Of a stretch of 64,000 bases of DNA, positions 1 to 9,179 are shown one piece after another. The DNA is from Salvia splendens (Eukaryota > Streptophyta > Magnoliopsida > Lamiales > Lamiaceae): assembly GCF_004379255.2 (NCBI RefSeq), contig NC_056033.1:24048209-24112208 (forward strand), read 5' to 3'. Within the stretch, counting starts at the first letter, position 1. Every line of letters starts with the position of its first letter. Both the position numbers and the translations under genes were made by a program. A model generated the notes under the pieces. The model was not told the origin of the DNA. It searched no databases and was given only the letters and a program-made list of their open reading frames with translations.

Positions 1-1424
1 TTAGGAAGAAGGCGAAAGAGTGGACATTATGCGGAAAATTGCTCGACGGAGGAAGCCTCAGAGTTGAAGGGTAGAATAGAGATTTCTACGAAGACTCTAG
101 AAGGTTATGTCCGCGTCTATAAAAGGGAGAAGCATGCACGCTGGAGGGATCTTCTCGGTTGGAGACCTCGAGAACAGCTTGTAGCTTAGTTCACTTTTTC
201 ACACACTTGGGTTCTATCGTGGGGAGATTCAGGGCGTACCTGGGGTTCACCTCTAGTTTTCATACATTTCGATCTGGTCGTAACACCGTCCTTCTTTAGG
301 GCGAAGAAACAATTTATTTTCCGTTTTCGTTTCTGCTGAATTCACCGAGCTTCGCTGTTCGAAGCTCGGACCTCTTTGTTTTCTGGATATTTCCCTGTTT
401 TTATGCAAGTTTCGTTTTAGCTTATGCCGATTGTGTTGATCTTTGTTTGTTGATTATGTTTACTTGAATTCTGAGTTAGATTGTTGGAGTTGGTTGTTTT
501 CGAGGTTGTTTTCTAGATTATTGCAGGTTCGTGGTTGGATATGGAGAATGGAGTTTGTTTAAGGATGAATCGGGTTTTTAACTTGCTGATGTTGCAAGGC
601 TGTCTGTGATTGTTGGGATTTGGAGTTGATCTGAGCAGATCTGTGAGAATCGGAGTTATGGAGTTGATTTTGCTGGGTGTTGAGTTCGGATGGCTTGGAT
701 CCGGAGTGGATTAAGCATTCGACGTGAATCTGAGCCGTGTCGATTTAATTTTATGCCTAGCCTACGTGTTTTCATTTCATTTCGCCTAGTTTATGTAGAT
801 CTGACGTACGTCCGATTCGTAGTAAGTTTCCGGCGTCCCGATTTCTATATTCTGTTCGAATCTAGGAGTATGCTCTGTTTTTTTCATTTACGCGTCTGAG
901 TTGGTTAGGAGATTGCATGAGTTTGTTAGTTGCAGCTTTTTCTGTACTTACCTTATTTGAATGTCATGGTCCCCATTTTTTTAATTCTCTCTGCCTAGTC
1001 ATATTTAGTCAGTCATTTACATGGTCTAGTGAGTAATTGTTTCTTTCGGCGTTGATGTCTGATTTTATAAGTGTTCTGTGTCCTAGGTCTAGCATTTAAT
1101 TTCCGTGCCTAGGTCTAGTGGTAGTTTAAATCTCAACCCTTTTGCGTGGCAGCAGCCGCTTGTTTCCAGAGTCTCTAAGCACTACTTCACGACTCCATCT
1201 TCGTGGGATCGACCCCACTTCCCTATACTAATCCATAGTATTCGGGTTGAGGGATTTAATTTTTGAAGGGGAGTCGAGTGTGTCCAACGACAAAAACACT
1301 CTGTGTTCCTTGAGTTCCTGGACCTAGTGATCCAGCGGATTTAAGAAGCGCGGTGTCTTGACCAAGCACTTGCATAGTTTTCCCTGTAAGCACACGAAGA
1401 TACGATCCGACTTGTCCCACTTCA
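1..1424 (+). repeat. 5' LTR of element A (partial)
   Basis: Matches the complete 3' LTR (13928-15482) almost base for base with an offset of 14057 to 14058; the first 130 bp are missing because the window starts inside it. It ends TTCA at 1424, directly before the primer site. It contains a TATA box (116-125) and, near the 3' end, the block around 1200-1220 with a short GGGATCGACCCC palindrome that also occurs in the LTR of element B. Confidence 0.95.
116..125 (+). promoter_or_regulatory. TATA box of the element A LTR promoter
   Basis: TCTATAAAAG lies in a GC-richer stretch and is identical in the 3' LTR at 14174-14183. Transcription would be expected to start about 25-35 bp downstream, giving a U3 of roughly 0.27 kb and a very long R/U5 of about 1.27 kb. 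The match is clear; the start site is inferred. Confidence 0.6.
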
Positions 1425-1426
1425 AA

Positions 1427-1444
1427 TGGCGCCGTTGTCGGGGA
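1427..1444 (+). promoter_or_regulatory. Primer binding site of element A
   Basis: TGGCGCCGTTGTCGGGGA begins 2 bp after the end of the LTR. This is the primer site characteristic of Athila/Tat elements, usually assigned to tRNA-Asp. It primes minus-strand DNA synthesis. Confidence 0.85.
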
Positions 1445-1527
1445 TGGAGGGCGTGCTTAGTGTTAGTGTTCAGAGTCTGTGGTGTAAATAATTTTTACTT
1501 GTTTTCTTTCTCTTTTGTTTGTAGTTT

Positions 1528-3576
1528 ATGAGCAGAGGCTCAGGATCTACCTACCGGAGCAACTCATCTGGGAGGAAACACGGCCAGTTTAATCGGCGGG
1601 TTAAGGACACAGCCTCTACTGTGACCACCAGATCAGGGTTCACCACAGGAGATCCGTTTCCGAGTGAATTCACTAGCGACGAATCTTGGACGTCGTCAGG
1701 ACGTGAAGATCCAGAGTCCCCACCCGAATCAGAAACAGAGTCAGAAACAGGGGAAGCAGAGGAAGTAGCCATGGCGCAGGTAGTAGATCCAGATCCAGAG
1801 ATCGGCTCTCTCACTGCCCACTCAGATGGAGAGCCAGCACAAGCCATAGTGATGAATCCATGCCAGAGAACTATTGAGATCAAGACAAACGTGCTCGGCA
1901 TCTTGCCGACGTTCTCTGGGCGTAGAAATGAGTGCCAGTATGAGTTCTTAAATGAATTCAGTAAGTTGTGTGGTATTCAGAAGAGGCCGAATGATGCAAC
2001 TGAGGAGGATTATCGCCTACGTGCGATTCCGTTTACCTTGAAGGGGGAAGCTAACACGTGGTTATTAAGGTTGCCCCCGGATTCTATCCGCACATGGAGG
2101 GATTTCAAATTGGAGTTCCTAGATTATTTCTTCCCATCCAACAAGACAAATGCACTGAAGAAAGAAATATTAGAGTGTAAGCAGGATTACGACGAATCCT
2201 TGAGTCAGTATTGGTCGAGATTTAAGGGGTTGTTGGATGCATGCCCGAACCACCGAATGATAGAGGCAGAGACCTACTCTCTGTTTTACAAAGGAGCGAC
2301 TCCTGAGTCAAAGGGCTTAATGAATTCCTCGAGTGGGGGGAATTTCACAAGAAAGAAGGGAAGTGAAGCAAGGGAAATCCTGGGAAAGTTGATCGACGCT
2401 AAGAAGGCGTACGATAACCCTAGGAATGCAGTAAGAAGAGGGTCGGTGCATGCCGTAAGAGAGCGAGAAGATGATAAAGTGGAGGCAAGGATTGATAGGC
2501 TCGAGAAGGCTCTTTTGAACGTGATTGAGAAGACGAATCCACTGACTTCACAAGGGAAGGAGAAATCTCCTGGTCCGGGAGATAGTCAAATTCAGCAATA
2601 TTACGGGACCCAGGAAGGAGATTATCAGGCCCAGGTCAGTGCAATGGGTAGTTGGAATCCCGATGGGAGCTGGAATCCAGGAAGACAGAGAGATGCACCT
2701 TGGAGGAATCATCCGAATTTCAGATGGACTGACAATGAGCAGAATCAGCCAGCACCACAACAAAGTCAGCAGTTTGCACCTCAGCTCGAAAGGCAAGGTA
2801 ACTGGTCAGGAAGGAATCAAGAGGGGCAGGGCAGCTGGATCAATCGGAACCAAGGAGACCACTCAAGCTGGGGGAACAGAAATCAGAATAATCAAGGGAA
2901 CTCTTATGTGCCACCGCACCAAAGGAATTTTCAGAACAATTACCAGGGCCAAGGAAATCAATACAACAACTCTTCAGACGGTCAAGGGAACGCTCGTCAG
3001 AATCAAGCAAGTGGACAGACTCTGAGTACAGGGCCAGGGTCCAGTCAACCACGAAAGTCACCAAAGAGTATCGATGATATGGTGCACGACCTCGTCAGTT
3101 CTCAGCTACATATGCAAAGCAACCTGCAATCGAACAATGACGTAGTGCACAAGCTTCAAGATGCTCAACAGGAGCAAAAGGCAGCCATGGATATGCTGGC
3201 TAAACAATTGTCCCAGATAGCCACTTCTTTGAGTGATATGAGGGGAAATGAGGGAAAGATTCCAGCCTCCGTAAGGCCACCAGATAGGGCGAATATAAGT
3301 CAGGTTACCTTGAGATCCGGGAAGGCATATGATGGGCCAGTGGTAAGAACGAAGGAAGCGATAAGCCCCAAGGAAGGTAAGGAAGAGGATACAATTCCTA
3401 GATCTAGGGACTCGGAAGGAGAACGTTCCTTGGTCAAGGATGACCTTAAGATAGGAGATTTGGAGAAACCCTTGCCTAAGTCAACTGAACCATTCTTCCT
3501 CGATCCAGAGCCAGTTTTTGAGAACGAGGCAGTAAGGGAGGAAACTGGAGAATTCTCAGCCGAAGGCTCTCCATGA
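1528..3576 (+). CDS. gag: Gag polyprotein of element A
   Basis: 682 residues. The N-terminal 100 residues are Ser/Glu-rich. The retrotransposon gag fold spans about residues 115-300, with the W-x7-F-x5-F pattern (TWRDFKLEFLDYFF). A charged coiled-coil-like stretch follows at about 310-345. After that comes a long Gln/Asn/Gly-rich segment with repeated GxWxNRNQ units, and no CCHC zinc knuckle. Gag forms the cytoplasmic particle that packages the element RNA. The reading frame ends at TGA (3574-3576) but continues in the same frame through a TAG (3727-3729) into protease-pol at 3769, so gag and pol are collinear and separated only by two stops. I chose the ATG at 1528, about 84 bp after the primer site. 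The similar gag in element B supports a real coding region. Confidence 0.9.
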   Translation: MSRGSGSTYRSNSSGRKHGQFNRRVKDTASTVTTRSGFTTGDPFPSEFTSDESWTSSGREDPESPPESETESETGEAEEVAMAQVVDPDPEIGSLTAHSDGEPAQAIVMNPCQRTIEIKTNVLGILPTFSGRRNECQYEFLNEFSKLCGIQKRPNDATEEDYRLRAIPFTLKGEANTWLLRLPPDSIRTWRDFKLEFLDYFFPSNKTNALKKEILECKQDYDESLSQYWSRFKGLLDACPNHRMIEAETYSLFYKGATPESKGLMNSSSGGNFTRKKGSEAREILGKLIDAKKAYDNPRNAVRRGSVHAVREREDDKVEARIDRLEKALLNVIEKTNPLTSQGKEKSPGPGDSQIQQYYGTQEGDYQAQVSAMGSWNPDGSWNPGRQRDAPWRNHPNFRWTDNEQNQPAPQQSQQFAPQLERQGNWSGRNQEGQGSWINRNQGDHSSWGNRNQNNQGNSYVPPHQRNFQNNYQGQGNQYNNSSDGQGNARQNQASGQTLSTGPGSSQPRKSPKSIDDMVHDLVSSQLHMQSNLQSNNDVVHKLQDAQQEQKAAMDMLAKQLSQIATSLSDMRGNEGKIPASVRPPDRANISQVTLRSGKAYDGPVVRTKEAISPKEGKEEDTIPRSRDSEGERSLVKDDLKIGDLEKPLPKSTEPFFLDPEPVFENEAVREETGEFSAEGSP

Positions 3577-3768
3577 GCAGGAAAACGACTGAAGCCTTTC
3601 CCAAGCCGGGGGGAAGCCAAGAAGAAGAAGGAAGAGCCGGTGGATTTCATGGACATTTTTGGGAAACTAGAAATTAATCTACCATTCCTGCAGGCCTTGA
3701 AATTGCCGGTGTTTAGCAAGTTCATCTAGGAATTTATAGCTGGAAAGGCTAGACCCAGTGGGAAAATT
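3577..3768 (+). other. In-frame gag-pol linker bounded by stop codons
   Basis: 64 codons join gag to protease in one frame. TGA at 3574-3576 ends gag, and TAG at 3727-3729 splits the linker. The linker reads as a plausible coding stretch, including a Lys/Glu-rich segment and a DFMDIFGKLEIN segment. It is therefore former polyprotein sequence rather than a spacer. Either both stops are recent mutations or one is a readthrough site. Confidence 0.75.
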
Positions 3769-6700
3769 TTGATAGGCGAGAATGTCTCGGCAGTGATTCA
3801 GAAGCGGAGGATGCCTTCGAAATGCAATGATCCGGGTATGTTTACCTTACCCATCTCTATTGGTGATGTGAAGATCGAGCATGCTATGTGTGATTTAGGT
3901 GCGTCGATAAATGTGTTACCACTGTCTATATACAAGAAGTTAGTAGGGGTAGGCATGGTGGACACGAAAGTTGTGATCCAATTGGCAGACAGGTCATGCA
4001 TTTGTCCTGAAGGAGTGCTTGAGAATGTGATAGTGAAGGTACATGATTTCTTGTACCCAGCTGATTTCCATGTGATTAGGATGAGTGATAATGAGTCTGC
4101 AGAGTCTGGCGGAGTACTTCTAGGGAGACCTTTCCTGCGTACCGCTAAAACTATCATTGATGTTTTTGATGGTACTATCTGCCTTGATTACAATGGGGAG
4201 AAATATACATTCAGCATAGATGAGGCAATGAAAAGACCTCTTGACGTTGAAAATTTGCATGCTATAGATGTTATTAACCCCTTGGTCCAGGAATATCTTG
4301 AGACAGAGTTAATGCAGGAACAGATCGAGAATTCTGAGATGAGTCATGCCATTGATAGAGAAGTAGCCAGTTGGTGTCAAGCGATGAACACAAGTGAGTT
4401 ATCGGATGAGGAACTGGCGGAAGCAATTCTGGAATTCTGTTCAAGTCCGGAGCTAGCTAGGTCAAGGAAGACACCTTATGTGGCGAGCATGGACAGTTCT
4501 ACTGAGTCTAAGAAGGGAATGACAACAGAACAAAACCCCTTGCCCCAGGAAAAAGATGTCCCCAAGAAAGAATTGAAAACACTTCCACCTGGGCTCAAGT
4601 ATGCGTATCTAGAGGAGAACGAAAACTTCCCGGTGATTATTAACAGCAGCTTGACCGAGGGACAAGAAGAGGAACTGCTGACTGTAATCAGGAGAAACAA
4701 GAAAGCCATTGGGTGGACGCTCTCTGACTTGGTTGGAATCAGTCCAGATATGTGCATGCATCACATTCGTTTAGAAGAAGGAGCAAAGGCCTGTAGGGAT
4801 CCGCAACGCAAGTTGAATCTGAACATGAGGGAAGAAGTGCTGAAGGAAGTATTGAAGCTGCTATCCCTAGGAATCATATATTCCATACCAGACAGTGAAT
4901 GGGTTAGTCCCGTACATATGGTACCCAAGAAGTCGGGTATACATGTAGTTAAGAACGATAAAAATGAATTGGTCCCCACTCGACTTGTTACTGGGTGGAG
5001 GATGTGTATTGACTACCGGAAGCTGAACGAGGCTACTAAGAAGGATCACTTCCCGTTACCTTTCATTGACCAGATGTTGGAGAGGCTGGCGGGCAAGCAA
5101 TATTTCTGTTTCCTGGACGGATATAGTGGGTATTTTCAAATCTATATGAATCCCGAGGATCAAGAGAAGACAACTTTCACGTGTCCCTTTGGAACGTATG
5201 CTTATAGGAGGATGCCGTTTGGTCTCTGCAATGCGCCAGGGACTTTTCAGCGGTGTATGATGAGTATTTTCTCGGATCTCCTAGAGGATTGCATTGAGAT
5301 TTTTATGGATGACTTCACGGTGTACGGGAATTCATTTGACTCGTGTTTGGCAAGTTTGGATATAGTGCTGAGGAGGTGCCAGGAAAAGCATTTGGTTTTG
5401 AATTTTGAGAAATGTCACTTTATGGTCCCTGAAGGAATTGTCCTAGGGCATGTGGTATCGGAAAAAGGCATACAGGTAGATCAAGGAAAAATCGATGTCA
5501 TCTCAAAACTGCCTTACCCGACGAATCAGAAAAAGGTGAGAGGATTCCTAGGGCAAGCAGGATTTTATAGGAGGTTTATAAAGGATTTCGCGAGGATTGC
5601 TCAACCACTCACTCACTTATTGCATAACGATGTGGAGTTTGTGTTCGATGAGGAGTGCAAAAAGGCTTTTCAGTTGTTGAAAGATAGACTAATATCTGTC
5701 CCCATTATTAGAGCGCCCGACTGGAATCTACCCTTTGAAATTATGTGTGACGCAAGCGACTATGCCGTGGGAGCGGTGTTAGGTCAAAGAATTGATGGAA
5801 AAAGCTATGTGATCTTTTATGTATCCAAAACACTGAATCAAGCTCAGAAGAATTATGACACCACCGAAAAAGAAATGCTAGCGGTGGTATACTCATTTGA
5901 GAAGTTTCGCCCGTACTTGCTGGGGTCGAAGGTGATCGTTTTCACGGACCACGCAGCTATTAAGTACTTGCTGGCGAAGAAGGAATCTAAACCAAGATTA
6001 ATCCGTTGGGTATTACTTTTACAAGAATTTGATTGGGAAGTTAAGGACAAGAAAGGAACTGAGAACAAGGTGGCTGACCACCTAAGTCGTATTTTTCAAG
6101 GGGATACCGAGGAATCAATTCCAGATGCATTCCCCGAGGAACATTTGTACTATCTGGAAGAATTTCCTAGACCCATCAATTGGGAAAAGCTCATGGCATT
6201 AATAGGTCCAGGGGATGCCGAGAAAGGGAAATGTCAGACAAATGCTGAGCCATGGTTCGCGGACCTGGCAAATTACTTAGTCACTGGAGAGGTGCCCAGT
6301 TCCCAAGTAATCTCCCGGGGCCAGAAGATGAAATTGAAGAGCGAGGCCAAGTACTATTTCTGGGATGACCCATATTTGTGGCGAATGGGAGCCGACCAAG
6401 TAATCCGGAGGTGTATCCCGGAGTGGGAACAGAGGGATGTGCTGAATCATTGCCATGCCCTAGCGTGTGGAGGTCACTTTGTACCTAGGAAGACCGCAAG
6501 GAAGGTGTTGGACAGTGGGTTTTACTGGCCTACGTTGAATAAGGATGCTTTTGAATTTTGTCAGAACTATGTGAGGTGTCAACAGACCGGGGGAATCTCC
6601 AGGAGGGACGAAATGCCACAAGTTCCCATAATTGTATGTGAGATCTTCGATGTCTGGGGGATGGACTTCATGGGTCCATTTCCATCTTCATACGGGAACA

Positions 6701-7557
6701 CCTACATACTTGTGGCAGTGGATTATGTTTCGAAGTGGATAGAGGCAAAAGCAACCACATCGTGTGAAGCTAAAGAGGTAGCAAAGTTCCTTAGAGCTAA
6801 CATTTTCAACAGGTACGGAGTGCCCAGAGCTATAATATCTGACAATGGGACACATTTCCGCAACCGGACTATTGAAGCTCTAATGAGAAAGTACGGAGTT
6901 CACCATCGCCTTTCCACACCATACCATCCTCAGTCCAACAGCCAAGCAGAAATATCAAACAGAGAAATCAAAGCGATCCTGGAAAAGACGGTGAATCCGT
7001 CGAGGAAAGACTGGAGCAAGAGAATTGATGATGCATTATGGGCATACAGAACAGCATATAAAATGCCCATTGGAATGTCTCCTTACAGGTTAGTATTCGG
7101 CAAGATGTGTCACCTACAGGTGGAAATTGAGCACAGGGCGTACTGGGCGGTCAAAGAGATTAATATGAATCCTCGAGCTTGTGAGGGAGAGAGGAAACTG
7201 CAGCTCCAGGAGTTGGAAGAATTGCGACTTGAGTCTTACGAGTCAGCAATGTGGTACAAGGAAAAGACCAAGTTGTGGCATGATAAAAATCTCCGGACCA
7301 AGGAACTACAAGTTGGGCAGAAGGTTCTCCTGTTCCAGTCCCGACTCAAGTTAATGCCCGGTAAGTTAAAATCCAAATGGATTGGGCCGTACACTATTGT
7401 GAGTTTGCGTGCAAATGGAGCAGTAGAGATCCAGGGAAGTTTTTCAAACTCTACTCATTTTCTTGTCAATGGTAATAGGGTAAAGGTATTCAGGGATAAC
7501 TCGGAGATGCGTGTAGTTGACGAAATGTCATTACGCGCACTCCCTGAATTCGCCTAA
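3769..7557 (+). CDS. pol: Protease-reverse transcriptase-RNase H-integrase polyprotein of element A
   Basis: 1262 codons with no internal stop. The aspartic protease carries CDLGAS near residue 45. RT lies at about 330-560, with the FMDD catalytic box at 512-515. RNase H has Asp 661 in CDASDYAVG and a second Asp near 727 in FTDHA. Integrase has a zinc-binding region around 895-940 and the D,D35E triad at Asp 966, Asp 1025 and Glu 1061. In the integrase zinc motif the first cysteine of the CxxC pair is Tyr 934 (TAT, one transition from TGT). All other catalytic residues I could check are present. The ORF lies in the same frame as gag, behind two stops (3574 and 3727), so the first ATG at 3769 is probably not a true start. 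These enzymes copy the element RNA and insert the DNA. Confidence 0.92.
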   Translation: MIGENVSAVIQKRRMPSKCNDPGMFTLPISIGDVKIEHAMCDLGASINVLPLSIYKKLVGVGMVDTKVVIQLADRSCICPEGVLENVIVKVHDFLYPADFHVIRMSDNESAESGGVLLGRPFLRTAKTIIDVFDGTICLDYNGEKYTFSIDEAMKRPLDVENLHAIDVINPLVQEYLETELMQEQIENSEMSHAIDREVASWCQAMNTSELSDEELAEAILEFCSSPELARSRKTPYVASMDSSTESKKGMTTEQNPLPQEKDVPKKELKTLPPGLKYAYLEENENFPVIINSSLTEGQEEELLTVIRRNKKAIGWTLSDLVGISPDMCMHHIRLEEGAKACRDPQRKLNLNMREEVLKEVLKLLSLGIIYSIPDSEWVSPVHMVPKKSGIHVVKNDKNELVPTRLVTGWRMCIDYRKLNEATKKDHFPLPFIDQMLERLAGKQYFCFLDGYSGYFQIYMNPEDQEKTTFTCPFGTYAYRRMPFGLCNAPGTFQRCMMSIFSDLLEDCIEIFMDDFTVYGNSFDSCLASLDIVLRRCQEKHLVLNFEKCHFMVPEGIVLGHVVSEKGIQVDQGKIDVISKLPYPTNQKKVRGFLGQAGFYRRFIKDFARIAQPLTHLLHNDVEFVFDEECKKAFQLLKDRLISVPIIRAPDWNLPFEIMCDASDYAVGAVLGQRIDGKSYVIFYVSKTLNQAQKNYDTTEKEMLAVVYSFEKFRPYLLGSKVIVFTDHAAIKYLLAKKESKPRLIRWVLLLQEFDWEVKDKKGTENKVADHLSRIFQGDTEESIPDAFPEEHLYYLEEFPRPINWEKLMALIGPGDAEKGKCQTNAEPWFADLANYLVTGEVPSSQVISRGQKMKLKSEAKYYFWDDPYLWRMGADQVIRRCIPEWEQRDVLNHCHALACGGHFVPRKTARKVLDSGFYWPTLNKDAFEFCQNYVRCQQTGGISRRDEMPQVPIIVCEIFDVWGMDFMGPFPSSYGNTYILVAVDYVSKWIEAKATTSCEAKEVAKFLRANIFNRYGVPRAIISDNGTHFRNRTIEALMRKYGVHHRLSTPYHPQSNSQAEISNREIKAILEKTVNPSRKDWSKRIDDALWAYRTAYKMPIGMSPYRLVFGKMCHLQVEIEHRAYWAVKEINMNPRACEGERKLQLQELEELRLESYESAMWYKEKTKLWHDKNLRTKELQVGQKVLLFQSRLKLMPGKLKSKWIGPYTIVSLRANGAVEIQGSFSNSTHFLVNGNRVKVFRDNSEMRVVDEMSLRALPEFA

Positions 7558-8154
7558 TCAGTCTGGGAAGTGAGTGTTCTTAAAAGCTTTCCTAGGTCCA
7601 GTATTCAAGGAAGTTTTACCATACCCTGACCCAGGAAATCTTGAGAACACTTGAACAAAAATTGTAAATATTTAATCGCTTTCTTTAAATCAAGAAAAAC
7701 CCAAACAAACTCAGAAAAAAAATAATAATAATCTTCCAAAAATATTTTCGAAATACCAGACTCCTTAGGAATGTTTTTGATACTGTTATATCCTAGAAAC
7801 GGGGAGTCTGGCGTTTCAGTTTTTTTATTTAATGTTTTTCCTAAGTATGGTTTCGCAGAAGGAATTTGCTAGGGCAAGGAGTTGAGAAGTAAAATTTTGG
7901 AGGGAGTTGGCATCAGTTCGAATTTCAAAGGACACCTTTATGGGGAGGCGTACAGTCGCTAGCGTCATGCCTGCAACCGCCTGCAAACTGTCCTCTCCCA
8001 TACCTATCGGCTAATAACCGTGTTCTCCTTTTATTTTTCCTTACTCACTCCTCTACATCCAAAATTCCCCAAATTTCTCTCTAGGTTTCTTTCTCTAACC
8101 CTAATCAAAGAAATTTTTGTCCAAGTTTTCGTCAAAACTTCTATAGAATTCTTC
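7558..8154 (+). other. Noncoding spacer between pol and ORF3 of element A
   Basis: No coding similarity is visible. The stretch holds an A-rich run near 7700-7735 and a short imperfect repeat of CCAGACTCC / GGAGTCTGG (7757-7765 and 7801-7809). It would be the leader of any spliced or subgenomic RNA for ORF3. Confidence 0.5.
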
Positions 8155-9090
8155 ATGGATAACAAGCAGAGTACCGGAAACACTTCAGGATCCGCCGATT
8201 CAAGTGCGGCGGCGTTTATGGCGGATATACTACAAAAATATGGGGGGCCGGACAAGGCAATGGAGGCGTTTGCCATGTTCGCGGCGGTAATGGGGAAATT
8301 TATACCAGCCGTCTTGACATCTGCCGTATCACAACCAGAAACTTTAGGGGTTTCAAAACCCAAACCGGTGGCTGCCGCAGAACCCACCCCCGCTGTACCA
8401 GAAGAAGCCGTCACTGTTCAAGAACCAACCGCCGCAGAAACTCGCGAAGAAAAAGCAGATCTGACCGCGGGGTTGGAGTTGTTGGCCGTAAGTGAACCCA
8501 GGTTAGGTTCTGTCACTAAGGAGGTAAATCCTGTTATTGCCACTGTGATATTTGCTGAGAAGGAAACCCTGAATGCATCTGTGGGTATAGATCTTTCTGC
8601 GGCTGTAGGAGTTACAGAGGGGGAAACCTCTGTTTTGGAAGAATTTGCTATGGGGGAAACCCTTGTTGTTGATAGTAATGTTTCAGAAGTGGTTGGGGGC
8701 GTCGAAGCCCAAATTGGTGAGAAAGATGTCAGAGAAGGGGAAACCCCTGAGAAGTCTGAGGGGACAGAAACCCCTGTTTACATTTCGGGGGCAACCCCAT
8801 TGTTGAACAAGGAGGGAGAGGCCCTCGATGCTGAGAATGCTCAAGAACCCGTCGATGTCGGGTTGAATTTGCTCGTAGACCTGACGGGGGACACCAATTC
8901 GCCAGTAAATCTGAGGGAAGAGCGAAGACAGGCTCGTCGGAGTCTGCTTGATGAGATATATGAAACCGTACCCGGACAGACAGAAGAGAGGAAAGAGAAG
9001 CCGGAGTCGCCGGCAAGAAAGAAAGCTAAGGTGACCCAACAGGCCGTGCCGCCCAAGTCTGGCTCCCGAGGGGGTCAGGCACCGAATTAA
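8155..9090 (+). CDS. ORF3 of element A, unknown function
   Basis: 311 codons from the ATG at 8155; the frame is open upstream to 8020. The N-terminal 70 residues look folded (MADILQKYGG, MEAFAMFAAVMGKF). The rest is Ala/Pro/Glu/Val-rich and acidic, with a repeated EGET / MGET phrase. The C-terminus is basic and contains a nuclear-localisation-like PARKKAKV. It lies where Athila elements carry their env-like ORF, but I see no signal peptide, transmembrane segment or envelope motif from this start. Only the alternative upstream start would add a hydrophobic N-terminus. The solo LTR starts 90 bp after its stop. It could be an accessory protein acting in the nucleus; this is inference. Confidence 0.6.
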   Translation: MDNKQSTGNTSGSADSSAAAFMADILQKYGGPDKAMEAFAMFAAVMGKFIPAVLTSAVSQPETLGVSKPKPVAAAEPTPAVPEEAVTVQEPTAAETREEKADLTAGLELLAVSEPRLGSVTKEVNPVIATVIFAEKETLNASVGIDLSAAVGVTEGETSVLEEFAMGETLVVDSNVSEVVGGVEAQIGEKDVREGETPEKSEGTETPVYISGATPLLNKEGEALDAENAQEPVDVGLNLLVDLTGDTNSPVNLREERRQARRSLLDEIYETVPGQTEERKEKPESPARKKAKVTQQAVPPKSGSRGGQAPN

Positions 9091-9179
9091 TCCTCCCAAC
9101 CCAAGTAACTTTTACTTTTCTTCTTTTATTGCTTTCTGTTTTTGCTTTCTGTTTTAATTTTCTGTGCCAGCATGCTTGT

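Noticed and set aside
690..899. 69-codon ORF repeated identically at 14748-14957
   Set aside because: Both copies lie in the two LTRs of element A; identity follows from the LTRs being young duplicates. There is no protein similarity or coding signature.
8020..9090. ORF3 of element A as a retroviral envelope gene
   Set aside because: Only the alternative start adds a hydrophobic N-terminus. No transmembrane segment, cleavage site or Cys pattern is visible, so I left the function open.
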